Positions 34,941 to 41,626 of a stretch of 57,462 nt of DNA are shown piece after piece (positions within the stretch are counted from its first letter, which is position 1; every line of letters begins with the position of its first letter). Origin of the DNA: a virus; the IMG/VR virus record IMGVR_UViG_3300005466_000007, positions 1 to 57,462 of that record. One strand, written 5' to 3'. Below the pieces are notes generated by a model. That model made no database searches, was not told where the DNA came from, and saw nothing but the letters and a program-made list of their open reading frames with translations. The position numbers were made by a program, and so were the translations under genes.

Positions 34941-35329
34941 TCCTTTTCATCCAGTTCTCCGTCAGCTTCCATCTGATACTTAGACTCATGCGGAGCAGGG
35001 TTATCGACTGTTGCACTGGAAAGGCTACGAGTCATCTCAACCATCAAGCGACTGTCAACCCGACCATTCTTGCTGAGCGCCTTAACTGCTTCGGAAAGCT
35101 CCTTGTCACTAACCATGAAGTCTTCTCCGAACGAGCCAGGATGCTCCTTGTACTTGAGAACTCGCTTAACACGAACAGCAGGCGGAGAAGCAGGATCAGC
35201 CTGCAAAGACTTCTCGCCAGCCGTAGCGCGCCTGTGAGCCTCTCGGATGCCGCTAAGGGCTTCCTCGTCCGAGTCGGCGCACATAACGCTACTGTCGCCG
35301 TTCTCGTAGATCAGCTCGTAATACATCAA
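34928..35329 (-). CDS. Hypothetical protein, 133 aa
   Basis: The N-terminus (MMYYELIYENGDSSVMCADS) is a short sheet, followed by helices (SDEEALSGIREAHRRATAGE) and a charged C-terminus with KELSEAVKALSKNGRVDSRL. It overlaps both neighbours. It could be a small accessory of packaging given its position near the small terminase candidate, but there is no direct evidence. Confidence 0.65.
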   Translation of the reverse strand: MMYYELIYENGDSSVMCADSDEEALSGIREAHRRATAGEKSLQADPASPPAVRVKRVLKYKEHPGSFGEDFMVSDKELSEAVKALSKNGRVDSRLMVEMTRSLSSATVDNPAPHESKYQMEADGELDEKEWAA

Positions 35330-35574
35330 GCCTCCTTTTTGACACCTACGACGAACTCTGTATCAGTACACGAGATAGCGACGTTGAACGGGCCTTCGCC
35401 GAATTTGCCCCTTAACATCGTTTCGTATGTTAGATACATGAGTTCCTTTACTTGCCGCTTATGGTTTTTAGCAACCGTGGCAAGTTCTTCGCGGAACATA
35501 CGCTCTGCCTGATCGACAAAGACCCGTTCCAGTTCTACGACTGTTACTGCGTTTTCTTCACGTACCTTCGGCAT
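35326..35574 (-). CDS. Hypothetical protein, 82 aa
   Basis: The start chosen is ATG 35574, which gives a shorter overlap with the upstream gene than the ATG at 35610. The product begins with a helical segment (VVELERVFVDQAERMFREEL) and ends in a strand block (FNVAISCTDTEFVVGVKK). No family was recognised; both ends overlap adjacent genes. Confidence 0.6.
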   Translation of the reverse strand: MPKVREENAVTVVELERVFVDQAERMFREELATVAKNHKRQVKELMYLTYETMLRGKFGEGPFNVAISCTDTEFVVGVKKEA

Positions 35575-35950
35575 CGTCCGTAGGCGCGCGTGAAGCAGCG
35601 AGAAGGGCACTATTAACCTCTTCGTGCTTCACGGTGTCAGTCAGTGGGATAATACCGAAGGCGGCGAGTTTCTCGGTAGCCTCCGGCAAGGCGAATAAAC
35701 CACTCTCCTGCAACTGACGGTGCTGAGCTTCGCTATGCGTTCTAGCATGCCTCAGCCGCCAATCAGTACGCATACGCAGTGCTTCAACCTGTTGATAGGG
35801 TTCAGGGTGTAGAACCCGGTCAAGATCAGACTGAAACACTTTACCACAGATACCGCATCCAGCGTAGTTACATGTCGGATCGAACTGAAGGTTCGTAAGG
35901 TCGTCCCGACCCGGCATGTTCGTTACCAGCACTAGGTGCGGTCTAGTCAC
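35558..35950 (-). CDS. Zinc-finger-like protein, 130 aa
   Basis: The 130-residue product (GTG at 35950) contains CNYAGCGICGKVFQSDLDRV with CxxC followed by His residues (VLH and RLRHARTH), the layout of a treble-clef or C2H2-type zinc site. The remainder is helical. It directly follows the small terminase candidate, so a role in DNA recognition during packaging is possible but unproven. Confidence 0.6.
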   Translation of the reverse strand: MTRPHLVLVTNMPGRDDLTNLQFDPTCNYAGCGICGKVFQSDLDRVLHPEPYQQVEALRMRTDWRLRHARTHSEAQHRQLQESGLFALPEATEKLAAFGIIPLTDTVKHEEVNSALLAASRAPTDDAEGT

Positions 35951-36281
35951 TAACAGCGCCCTCGGTCTTAATCAGGTCACGAAGGAGCCTATCCATGTCA
36001 TCGCTTTCCTTCGTGGTCTTGAGGACGTTGTTGTCGTGGACGTACTTCGCAACGTTAAAGCGGATCGCATCGGTATCAGCATGCTCCATGAGATACGCGA
36101 GCGTTTCGACCGCTGCGGCTTCTAGCTGCTGAAACCGCTTCTTAGCGTTGTCGAGGATCGTCTGCGTTTGTGCGTCGGTCAAAGAGAACTCAGCACGCCT
36201 AGCGGAGTAATACTCCTTAGCCGCCTCTTCAAGCGTAAGAGTCTTCTCGCCGTCGCCGGTGTCTTCCGGTGCGTTGTTCAT
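35943..36281 (-). CDS. Terminase small subunit candidate
   Basis: This is the first gene of the virion arm (112 residues, ATG 36281). It is highly charged and helical, with EYYSARRAEFSLTDAQTQTI followed by a long helix and a basic/acidic C-terminus, resembling small terminases that bind the packaging site. Position at the head of the structural operon supports the role. terL lies 9 kb downstream, which weakens the inference. There is no strong Shine-Dalgarno before its ATG. Confidence 0.5.
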   Translation of the reverse strand: MNNAPEDTGDGEKTLTLEEAAKEYYSARRAEFSLTDAQTQTILDNAKKRFQQLEAAAVETLAYLMEHADTDAIRFNVAKYVHDNNVLKTTKESDDMDRLLRDLIKTEGAVSD

Positions 36282-36464
36282 AGTGGGGAGAGTACACGGC
36301 CTGTACCGGCTTGTCGGTTAAAGTGGATATGGTACCTAAGATGGATAAGAAACTCCAAAATCCCCCTGGATAGATAGTTGGGGCTAAAACCACATGTACG
36401 CTCTTGACGGGCATATAGTTCCTCTTGTTGGTTGAGTGTTAGTTAGTAGATAGGAGGTAGGTTG
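36282..36464. promoter_or_regulatory. Divergent intergenic region between virion arm and early arm
   Basis: This 183-bp region separates the minus-strand virion operon from the plus-strand arm. No element of the TTGACA/TAnnnT family occurs on either strand. On the plus strand there is a clear TAGGAGG ribosome site at 36451-36457 for the next gene. A promoter for the late genes is expected here but cannot be pointed to; a phage-modified or activator-dependent promoter is possible. Confidence 0.5.
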
Positions 36465-36785
36465 ATGGATGGGAAGGGACATAGGATCGACACGGACGCC
36501 AGGGGCATCCCCGCTGTAACGGCGACGCGCACCCTAGTCACCCAATCGTGGACTAGCAGCCGAACTAAGGCTAGGCGCGAGCGAGCCGCAAAGCAGGCGA
36601 TCATGGATAAGGTCGGCCTAACGTCCGATATCGTCTACATGGCTAAGCCGATGGTGCCGAAGGCTAACCCGCGACCACGAATGAAGACTAACGCGGTCAA
36701 GGTCTACATCGACCCTAACATCGTCAAGCGGGATATCGCCCAATCCGGCTCCGACACCTTCCGACACGATTACACGCAGGGCTAA
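36465..36785 (+). CDS. Basic hypothetical protein, 106 aa
   Basis: The start chosen is ATG 36465, seven bases after GGAGG. The product is very rich in Arg, Lys, Thr and Pro (TSSRTKARRERAAKQAIMDK; KANPRPRMKTNAVKVYID), suggesting nucleic-acid binding. It is the first gene of the plus arm after the divergent region. No family was recognised. Confidence 0.65.
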   Translation: MDGKGHRIDTDARGIPAVTATRTLVTQSWTSSRTKARRERAAKQAIMDKVGLTSDIVYMAKPMVPKANPRPRMKTNAVKVYIDPNIVKRDIAQSGSDTFRHDYTQG

Positions 36786-36815
36786 CGTCACCCACCCACA
36801 GGAGGCATAGCGACC

Positions 36816-36890
36816 ATGAGCGCGACAACCATCGTACACGCGATCCTCGGGCTACTCGCGGTAGCATCGGCAATCTACCTGTACACGTAG
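36816..36890 (+). CDS. Membrane microprotein, 24 aa
   Basis: A strong GGAGG (36801-36805) precedes ATG 36816 and a 24-residue frame that is one continuous hydrophobic helix (IVHAILGLLAVASAIYLY). A single-span microprotein of this kind could target a host membrane complex. The stop is followed within a few bases by the structured RNA segment at 36894. Existence rests on the ribosome site and composition. Confidence 0.55.
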   Translation: MSATTIVHAILGLLAVASAIYLYT

Positions 36891-36893
36891 GCG

Positions 36894-36995
36894 CTGGTTG
36901 GCCTACTAAGCGGATCGACCCACTGCGGCTGGCACGTAGGTACATAGCCCCGGCAACGCAGGCATACAGCGCGATCCGCTTAGTTGACCAACCAG
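36894..36995 (+). ncRNA. Structured RNA candidate, 102 nt, closed by 8 + 13 bp helix
   Basis: CTGGTTGG (36894-36901) pairs with 36988-36995, and ACTAAGCGGATCG (36905-36917) pairs perfectly with 36972-36984. Only a 3x3 internal loop separates the two. Inside, CTGC/GCAG and GGCT/AGCC can form a smaller arm. There is no gene on either strand here and no U-tract after it. The apical part contains CCCCGGCAA (36948-36956), complementary to the small RNA candidate at 45363-45457. Confidence 0.65.
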
Positions 36996-37006
36996 GCAAC
37001 TGGAAA

Positions 37007-37024
37007 TGTAAGGCGACCCTTACA
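37007..37024 (+). other. Short perfect hairpin
   Basis: TGTAAGG (37007-37013) pairs perfectly with CCTTACA (37018-37024) around the loop CGAC. It is followed by GGAGGTG but no reading frame of more than a few codons. The rest of 37025-37190 is AT-richer, holds no gene, and contains complementary AGCTAGG/CCTAGCT and CTAGGGA/TCCCTAG words around 37048-37115. Confidence 0.45.
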
Positions 37025-37216
37025 GGAGGTGCAAGGCATACCTCAAAGCTAGGAACTTAGAGTAACTAGGGAATATATCTGTAATCCCAATCCCTTAGAA
37101 CTACATATCTACTCCCTAGCTCTACTAGTACTAGCTAAGTGTTAACATGCTTAACGAAGTTAGCCAATGTAACGTGATTGCGAGCAATACCACTCCAAAC
37201 GGTAGGAGGGCTGCTA

Positions 37217-37450
37217 ATGCCTAGTTGGGAAATCCACCACGAGACATACCACCCTAACGAGGGTATCCCCATCATCGACGCAGAGACAGCCCACGCAGCA
37301 GCGTGTCAGTACGCCGCGCGTTACGCTCCCTGCAAGATTCGCCGAGTGGAACCCGATAAGCCAGGTGACACGTTCGTTATCACGTCAACCGATGGTCACG
37401 GAACTGGCCTGGTAGTGGAAGTCTACGAGTACGAGGGGGAACAGTGCTAA
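37217..37450 (+). CDS. Hypothetical protein, 77 aa
   Basis: The start chosen is ATG 37217, preceded by TAGGAGGG (37203-37210); an in-frame TTG at 37178 has no ribosome site. The product combines a helix (AETAHAAACQYAARYAPCKI) with strands (DTFVITSTDGHGTGLVVEVY). It overlaps the next gene. No family was recognised. Confidence 0.65.
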   Translation: MPSWEIHHETYHPNEGIPIIDAETAHAAACQYAARYAPCKIRRVEPDKPGDTFVITSTDGHGTGLVVEVYEYEGEQC

Positions 37451-37659
37451 ACACGCAACCACGCGAGGTCTACGCAACCACCGAACAGCTACAGCGCCTA
37501 GCCGCGCTAAGCCTGGACGCGCTGGTAGGTATTCAGTTCGCTACTAGCGTAGCCGACAACGATAACGTAACCGGATGCTATGTCCCTATTGACAATCCTA
37601 ACGGGGCTATGGTATTCTTCGAGATAGAACCAGACGGCAGCTACAGGAAGGAAACGTAA
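37444..37659 (+). CDS. Hypothetical protein, 71 aa
   Basis: The GTG start at 37444 overlaps the previous stop. The N-terminal helix (TTEQLQRLAALSLDALVGIQ) is followed by a beta-rich second half (CYVPIDNPNGAMVFFEIEPD). Close packing within a run of small genes supports it. No function was recognised. Confidence 0.6.
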   Translation: MLNTQPREVYATTEQLQRLAALSLDALVGIQFATSVADNDNVTGCYVPIDNPNGAMVFFEIEPDGSYRKET

Positions 37660-37660
37660 C

Positions 37661-37924
37661 ATGGTCACGGAGCCTAACGTACACTTCGCACTTGACGAGA
37701 CAACCTACAACCGAATCGTCAAGCACCTTGCATCCATCGGCGCGGAAGTCAAGACGCAGCGCCATAACGGAGAAGTGCTGTACACCACGGTTACCGCAAC
37801 ACTCTTCCTTAGCCCTAGCAAGGATCGACCCTTTGAGTCAGTCGCAATCCACGATAAGACATACAGCAAGGGTGTGTTCCGCATCGAGCGCGACACCAAG
37901 AACGACGATCCCTACCAGATTTAG
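37661..37924 (+). CDS. Hypothetical protein, 87 aa
   Basis: The 87-residue product starts at ATG 37661, two bases after the previous stop. It has an N-terminal helix (TTYNRIVKHLASIGAEVKTQ) and several strands (FESVAIHDKTYSKGVFRIER). No family was recognised. The next gene follows after a GGAGG site. Confidence 0.65.
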   Translation: MVTEPNVHFALDETTYNRIVKHLASIGAEVKTQRHNGEVLYTTVTATLFLSPSKDRPFESVAIHDKTYSKGVFRIERDTKNDDPYQI

Positions 37925-37933
37925 GAGGCAGAC

Positions 37934-38200
37934 ATGGAGATGATGCCAAGCTACGTTTACAACGACAGCCCTGACAATCCGCACAAGGTGCAAGCGCCTA
38001 AGCCGGTTCCCGAGGGTATGGAGAAGTGCGACGGCTGTAACGGCAGCGGTACCTACTACGGACGCGGAGCCGTGGTAAACGGTAAGTGGGTAGGGTTCTC
38101 CGGTAAGTGCTACCGATGCCAGGGTAAGGGGCATCAGACTCCCGCCGATCGTAAGCGCAACGCCTACTACGACAACCACGTCAGGAGGTACACGCTATGA
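37934..38200 (+). CDS. DnaJ-type zinc-finger protein, 88 aa
   Basis: Two CxxCxGxG-like motifs (CDGCNGSGTYYG near residue 34 and CYRCQGKGHQTP near 59) form the layout of a DnaJ central zinc domain, without a J domain. Small phage proteins of this type may act in protein-protein or RNA contacts. It overlaps the next gene by four bases. The exact partner is unknown. Confidence 0.75.
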   Translation: MEMMPSYVYNDSPDNPHKVQAPKPVPEGMEKCDGCNGSGTYYGRGAVVNGKWVGFSGKCYRCQGKGHQTPADRKRNAYYDNHVRRYTL

Positions 38201-38415
38201 GCCTAACGCTTGAAGAGGCTAAGCAGCTAGAGTACGGTGACTACCTGATCGCCGACAACGGTAAGCGTTGGAAGGTGAACGGTAAAGTCCAGCGTTGGAA
38301 GCGTAGCCCTGATCGTATCCGTGTCCCTCTTAAGCACGGACTCTACGCTTACGACGCTATCACCGAAACAGACTTCCCCCTCGGTACCTGTCATCTTCTC
38401 ACTAAGGAGGCATAA
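38197..38415 (+). CDS. Hypothetical protein, 72 aa
   Basis: The ATG at 38197 overlaps the previous stop. The product is basic and strand-rich (DYLIADNGKRWKVNGKVQRW; RIRVPLKHGLYAYDAI), compatible with a small SH3-like barrel. No family was recognised. Confidence 0.65.
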   Translation: MSLTLEEAKQLEYGDYLIADNGKRWKVNGKVQRWKRSPDRIRVPLKHGLYAYDAITETDFPLGTCHLLTKEA

Positions 38416-38418
38416 CCC

Positions 38419-38628
38419 ATGAACCCCGATAGCCCACGCGGAACACGCCGTATCGGTAAGCAGACAGTGCGACGCCGCTACCGCGTCACCTTCCTGTCAG
38501 GTCTGGAAGGGTTGAAGGCTGAGTTTACCGTCCTCGCGGTTAGCGAGGGTAACGCAGCTATCGCATGCGCGGGTATGCTCGCTAAGCCTGACCAGTGGAA
38601 CTGCGTTAGCATCGAGAACGCACGATGA
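38419..38628 (+). CDS. Hypothetical protein, 69 aa
   Basis: It starts at ATG 38419 after AAGGAGG. The N-terminus is very basic (RGTRRIGKQTVRRRYRVTFL), followed by an Ala-rich segment and a short strand. It overlaps the next gene. No family was recognised. Confidence 0.65.
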   Translation: MNPDSPRGTRRIGKQTVRRRYRVTFLSGLEGLKAEFTVLAVSEGNAAIACAGMLAKPDQWNCVSIENAR

Positions 38629-38846
38629 TCCACGTAGACGTGAGACAACCGAACGAAGAACAGATCACAGTGCAAACCAGTGTTGACGGTAGCGACTGGT
38701 TCACACACTACACACTGGAGGTAGCAGCGTTTAACAACCTACAGCATGCGAAGGACGAAGCCATGTATACAGCGCGAGTGTTCGTTAACGGATGCCGATT
38801 CGCTGGTGCTTCGGTTAGGTCAACCGCATTCGGCTACAACAACTAA
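38625..38846 (+). CDS. Hypothetical protein, 73 aa
   Basis: The ATG at 38625 overlaps the previous stop. The sequence suggests strands at the N-terminus (MIHVDVRQPNEEQITVQTSV) and a helix (FNNLQHAKDEAMYTARVFVN). No family was recognised. A GGAGG for the next gene lies directly after its stop. Confidence 0.65.
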   Translation: MIHVDVRQPNEEQITVQTSVDGSDWFTHYTLEVAAFNNLQHAKDEAMYTARVFVNGCRFAGASVRSTAFGYNN

Positions 38847-38855
38847 GGAGGGAAC

Positions 38856-39122
38856 GTGGTCACGCATAGCTACGAAGTCTGCGAGACAGGGTGGGAACAC
38901 GGTACTCCGCATACCAAGTTTGAACCCTTCATCATGGAGGTTCCCGCTCCTGACCACACTACGGTTAGTGAAGCGCGTAGCGCGAGGCGAGCGTACTTCT
39001 CCGCTATGTCGCTGCTCCGTAACTTGGAACCTGAAGAGTGGCAACTGTTCGACTGGACTGAAAGCTTTGGTAGGGGTGCTGAACGTGACATGAGCGGTAA
39101 GGTCAAGGTACCCGCTATCTAA
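38856..39122 (+). CDS. Hypothetical protein, 88 aa
   Basis: The GTG start at 38856 follows AAGGAGG. The product has a polar N-terminal half and a helical middle (ARSARRAYFSAMSLLRNLEP). It is the last gene before two structured non-coding segments. No family was recognised. Confidence 0.6.
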   Translation: MVTHSYEVCETGWEHGTPHTKFEPFIMEVPAPDHTTVSEARSARRAYFSAMSLLRNLEPEEWQLFDWTESFGRGAERDMSGKVKVPAI

Positions 39123-39129
39123 CCACAGT

Positions 39130-39201
39130 GCAGCTAGCGAATCCTGTTACTACACACCGCGCAATGCAGAGCGCCAGGGCTAAGAGTGTGTAGCTAGCTG
39201 C
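39130..39201 (+). ncRNA. Structured RNA candidate, 72 nt
   Basis: GCAGCTAGC (39130-39138) pairs with GCTAGCTGC (39193-39201), and CTACACAC (39150-39157) pairs with GTGTGTAG (39186-39193). GCGC/GCGC closes an inner loop (39159-39174). CCTG in the 5' bulge (39143-39146) could pair with CAGG (39175-39178), giving a pseudoknot. No gene lies here on either strand. Confidence 0.6.
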
Positions 39202-39214
39202 CGAATGTAAGTAG

Positions 39215-39282
39215 TGTGAGCGTATCGGACGAAGGTAGGCAGATACTAGATTAGCCGACACCGGGTGGCTGATACGCTCACA
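39215..39282 (+). ncRNA. Structured leader of the 100-aa gene, 12-bp closing helix
   Basis: TGTGAGCGTATC (39215-39226) pairs perfectly with GATACGCTCACA (39271-39282). The interior can form AGCC/GGCT. The helix ends 16 bases before the GGAGGTG of the next gene (39312), and a small CAGT/ACTG hairpin lies between. It is therefore positioned to act as a 5' leader element or as a processed small RNA. Confidence 0.6.
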
Positions 39283-39311
39283 GTGCTAACGACTGAAAGG
39301 AGGTGAACACA

Positions 39312-39614
39312 ATGACAGCACTCACACCCGATAAGATCGCCGAGCTGCTTAGCAAGGGTCGCGCTCGCGGAGCGTATGATCCCGTCATGGAGTCTTTCCT
39401 CACTTCCGGTGAGGCAGGCATTCAGGTCGAGGCTACCGGCGCGTTGGCTGGTAAGACTGGTAAGCAGATCAAGTCCGGTCTTGAGGCCGCTAAGAAGCGC
39501 ACCAACGATAACGGCGTCCTCGTCCATGAGGGAGCGCAGAACGTCCGTGTCATCGAAGCCGACGATAACGTGTACCTCATCAACACGGCAGCGGTTACCG
39601 ACGACAGCGAGTAG
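39312..39614 (+). CDS. Paralogous small protein A, 100 aa
   Basis: The start chosen is ATG 39312 with GGAGGTG at 39299-39305; an in-frame GTG at 39303 overlaps the ribosome site. The product is closely similar to that at 44029-44337: LTPDKIAELLSKGRARGAY versus LDAAKIQELLQAGRTRGAY, SGEAGIQVE versus SGEAGIEVD, and a shared QNVRVIE...VYLINT end. The N-terminal helix could be a docking segment and the C-terminus a small sheet. No family was recognised. It is flanked on both sides by structured non-coding segments. Confidence 0.75.
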   Translation: MTALTPDKIAELLSKGRARGAYDPVMESFLTSGEAGIQVEATGALAGKTGKQIKSGLEAAKKRTNDNGVLVHEGAQNVRVIEADDNVYLINTAAVTDDSE

Positions 39615-39629
39615 CAAGACTAGATACAC

Positions 39630-39658
39630 TTGACAAACCCCGGCAAGTGTGCTAGACT
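39630..39658 (+). promoter_or_regulatory. Sigma70-type promoter P1
   Basis: TTGACA (39630-39635), a 17-nt spacer ending TGC, and TAGACT (39653-39658). The expected start near 39665 falls at the first base of the 13-bp helix of the following structured leader. It is one of seven promoters in this arm with the same layout. Confidence 0.8.
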
Positions 39659-39666
39659 TCTCAAGT

Positions 39667-39791
39667 GTGGGGGATACGCACTAAGCCCTAGTGAGCTAGC
39701 TAGCCTGGACACACGGTTAGCGTGAACACACCGCTATGCAAGCCAGTAACAGACATAGGTGGCTACAGTAGCTAGGCAGCGTATCCCTCAC
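39667..39791 (+). ncRNA. Structured leader RNA candidate, 125 nt
   Basis: GTGGGGGATACGC (39667-39679) pairs with GCGTATCCCTCAC (39779-39791) with a single G-U wobble. Inside are CACTA/TAGTG (39679-39693), CTAGCTA/TAGCTAG, TAGCG/CGCTA and GCCA/TGGC helices. It begins at the predicted start of P1 and ends four bases before CCCCGGCAAGGAGG, the ribosome site region of gene 39814. It could be a cis-regulatory leader or a stable small RNA. Confidence 0.65.
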
Positions 39792-39813
39792 TAACCCCGG
39801 CAAGGAGGTTAAC

Positions 39814-40179
39814 GTGGCAAGTACACACCAACTTCTCGCACAGACTTTTGGTGTCGATCCCTACCGAGCGGAAGCTTTCGAGCGTTTGCTTAGTAGCGCG
39901 ACTGAACACCGTACCGACAGACAACGTGCTGTCATTGCTTTTCAGGCTACGCAGAATCGCGGCGAGTGGCTGTTCGTACGCCGCCTGTGGCTGTTGAAGC
40001 GTGAAGCCTGGGTTAACGGGCTTTGCAGTAACCAGCGCCGTTGGCAAGTTAGGGTGTCTAAGAACCCTCGCAAGGGTAACCACCACGATTCATGGGCACT
40101 GCGTGAACAGTACATGCGATGCCAGGGTAGCTACCGTGACTACATGCCATACGCGCAGGAGGTACGCAATGAAGGCTAA
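39814..40179 (+). CDS. Basic hypothetical protein, 121 aa
   Basis: The GTG start at 39814 follows AAGGAGG (39802-39808). The product is rich in Arg, Gln and Trp (SATEHRTDRQRAVIAFQATQ; LWLLKREAWVNGLCSNQRRW) and probably binds nucleic acid. It is the first gene downstream of promoter P1 and its structured leader. Its ribosome site lies inside the CCCCGGCAAGG word complementary to the small RNA candidate at 45363-45457. No family was recognised. Confidence 0.7.
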   Translation: MASTHQLLAQTFGVDPYRAEAFERLLSSATEHRTDRQRAVIAFQATQNRGEWLFVRRLWLLKREAWVNGLCSNQRRWQVRVSKNPRKGNHHDSWALREQYMRCQGSYRDYMPYAQEVRNEG

Positions 40180-40249
40180 ATGGTACGTCAAGATCGGTAA
40201 CAAGTTCGTGCCTCTTAAGCACAAGCCGAAGGGATGGAAACATGGGTAA
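40169..40249 (+). CDS. Basic microprotein, 26 aa
   Basis: ATG 40169 is preceded by CAGGAGG. The 26-residue product is basic and aromatic (KAKWYVKIGNKFVPLKHKPK) and overlaps both neighbours. Existence is supported by the ribosome site and the coupled overlaps. Its function is unknown. Confidence 0.55.
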   Translation: MKAKWYVKIGNKFVPLKHKPKGWKHG

Positions 40250-40499
40250 GCGCAGATTCGCAGTGACGGGTTCCGGCGACCTGAGTGTTACCGATGTATC
40301 CCGTTACGACAGTAAGGGTGTCGAGTCACACACCCGAGGTTGGGACTTGGGTATCAAGGTAGTGGCCGACGTAGACGAGAACAACCGCGACCGATTCACT
40401 ATCACCGTTACTGGTGGTAGCCACGATCCCGGTAGTAAGGAAGGTTTGCTGATCGTGACTGACTTCGGCGACGGTGACTACACGGTGCAGCATGCCTAA
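40242..40499 (+). CDS. Hypothetical protein, 85 aa
   Basis: The ATG at 40242 overlaps the preceding microprotein. The sequence is beta-rich (RRFAVTGSGDLSVTDVSRYD; RFTITVTGGSHDPGSKEGLL) with a GDGDYTVQHA end. No family was recognised. Translation is coupled to the next gene by overlap. Confidence 0.65.
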   Translation: MGKRRFAVTGSGDLSVTDVSRYDSKGVESHTRGWDLGIKVVADVDENNRDRFTITVTGGSHDPGSKEGLLIVTDFGDGDYTVQHA

Positions 40500-40710
40500 C
40501 CACCCTAACATCTACTGGATCGACATTCGCACCGGTACGTGGGGTCACACCGATGACCTGCGTATCGTAGACCTAGACCGTATCGTCAACAACAGCACTA
40601 GTGAACCACCGCCTGTTGCCAGTGATTACGTCAAGTACTGGCAGGAGTACGCTACCGACGCTGAGATTGCAGTGTTCGGAGAACAACACGGTAAGAAGGT
40701 AGACGAGTGA
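40492..40710 (+). CDS. Hypothetical protein, 72 aa
   Basis: The start chosen is ATG 40492, overlapping the upstream stop. The product is acidic (DLRIVDLDRIVNNSTSEPPP; YWQEYATDAEIAVFGEQHGK). No family was recognised. Confidence 0.65.
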   Translation: MPNHPNIYWIDIRTGTWGHTDDLRIVDLDRIVNNSTSEPPPVASDYVKYWQEYATDAEIAVFGEQHGKKVDE

Positions 40711-40790
40711 AGCAGCTAGCAGTAGTAAAGCACCTGAAGTCTGGTTGGGTAATCATCAAGCCGCCAGTGAAGAAGGAGGAAAAGAAGTAA
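40707..40790 (+). CDS. Basic microprotein, 27 aa
   Basis: The GTG at 40707 overlaps the previous stop and its TAA overlaps the ATG of the next gene. The 27-residue product has a hydrophobic middle (HLKSGWVIIKPPVK) and a KKEEKK tail. The end-to-end overlaps make it a plausible gene. Confidence 0.5.
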   Translation: MKQLAVVKHLKSGWVIIKPPVKKEEKK

Positions 40791-41077
40791 TGGAACTTCA
40801 AGCCCCGGCAGGAACCATTGCTGTCACGCATATGCGTAACGGCATAGCTAAGGTTCTTAGGGAGAACTGGCCTGCTCACCATGAGAACAACGCTCAGGTT
40901 AGAGCGGCTACCACAGTGCATGTCCGTATCGCACTGGACTTTGCTAAGTGGTTCGTGAAGCATAACCCAGATTGGGAGCCTTACCAGTGGCTCGACGCTT
41001 GTACACCCTACCCCGAAGTCTACCCGCTATCGGAACTTTGGGACGCAGAGAAGGAGGTAAGTGGCGATGTACGTTAG
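40790..41077 (+). CDS. Hypothetical protein, 95 aa
   Basis: The start chosen is ATG 40790 (taATG), with AAGGAGG about 10 bases upstream. The product has an Ala/His-rich helical stretch (ATTVHVRIALDFAKWFVKHN) and an aromatic C-terminus. No family was recognised. Confidence 0.65.
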   Translation: MELQAPAGTIAVTHMRNGIAKVLRENWPAHHENNAQVRAATTVHVRIALDFAKWFVKHNPDWEPYQWLDACTPYPEVYPLSELWDAEKEVSGDVR

Positions 41078-41318
41078 CGCGACTGAAGGTGACAACCACG
41101 GTACTTACAGTAACGGACTTGGTGATGATTGCGAAGTCCTCGTCAGGTGGGATAGGTACAAGACTTCCACGCTTGGCGGTACTACGTGGCCCATCGACGT
41201 TGAAGTGAACGGTAACAAGGCTGAGGTTCATATGGCCTTTACGCTACGTGAGGCCGAAGAGATTGCTAGGGGTATCCTAGCCCTACTGGAACAGGAGGCA
41301 ACGGAGCATGTCGCTTAG
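41067..41318 (+). CDS. Hypothetical protein, 83 aa
   Basis: The start chosen is ATG 41067, nine bases after GGAGG; GTG 41061 is an alternative with only three bases of spacing. The product has a beta-rich first half and a C-terminal helix (FTLREAEEIARGILALLEQE). It overlaps the genes on both sides. No family was recognised. Confidence 0.65.
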   Translation: MYVSATEGDNHGTYSNGLGDDCEVLVRWDRYKTSTLGGTTWPIDVEVNGNKAEVHMAFTLREAEEIARGILALLEQEATEHVA

Positions 41319-41580
41319 CCCGCAACAGATCGCTGACCTGACCCGTAAGGATGATATCCGGCTTGGGTCGCATAAGAGCAGGTGGCTGTCGCCTAGCGAT
41401 GCCGAGCATTTGCTTGGTGCGATGGACGCCGGTAAGAAGCAAGTGATCCTCGCCGGAAAGAAGTTCACGGTTAAGTACGAAACGCGCGATAAGGTGTTTG
41501 TCAAGCCAGCCACAGGGCCGATGGTTCCTTGCGGTTGGTACACGACCCCGCTCCTGCGTTCCATTGCAGCCAACGATTAA
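41308..41580 (+). CDS. Hypothetical protein with SLSPQQIADL start, 90 aa
   Basis: The ATG at 41308 overlaps the previous stop. The N-terminus (SLSPQQIADLTRKDDIRLGS) resembles the short helical start of four other small proteins in this arm. The rest contains SDAEHLLGAMDAGKKQVILA and a strand block (KFTVKYETRDKVFVKPATGP). No function was recognised. Confidence 0.65.
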   Translation: MSLSPQQIADLTRKDDIRLGSHKSRWLSPSDAEHLLGAMDAGKKQVILAGKKFTVKYETRDKVFVKPATGPMVPCGWYTTPLLRSIAAND

Positions 41581-41626
41581 CATAGCGGAACGCATAAGAG
41601 AGTTAGTCGGGGATACAACCTTAGAC

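Noticed and set aside
36229-36414. Minus-strand 61-codon frame across the divergent region
   Set aside because: It overlaps the small terminase candidate in another frame and has no ribosome site or motif; the region is better read as regulatory.
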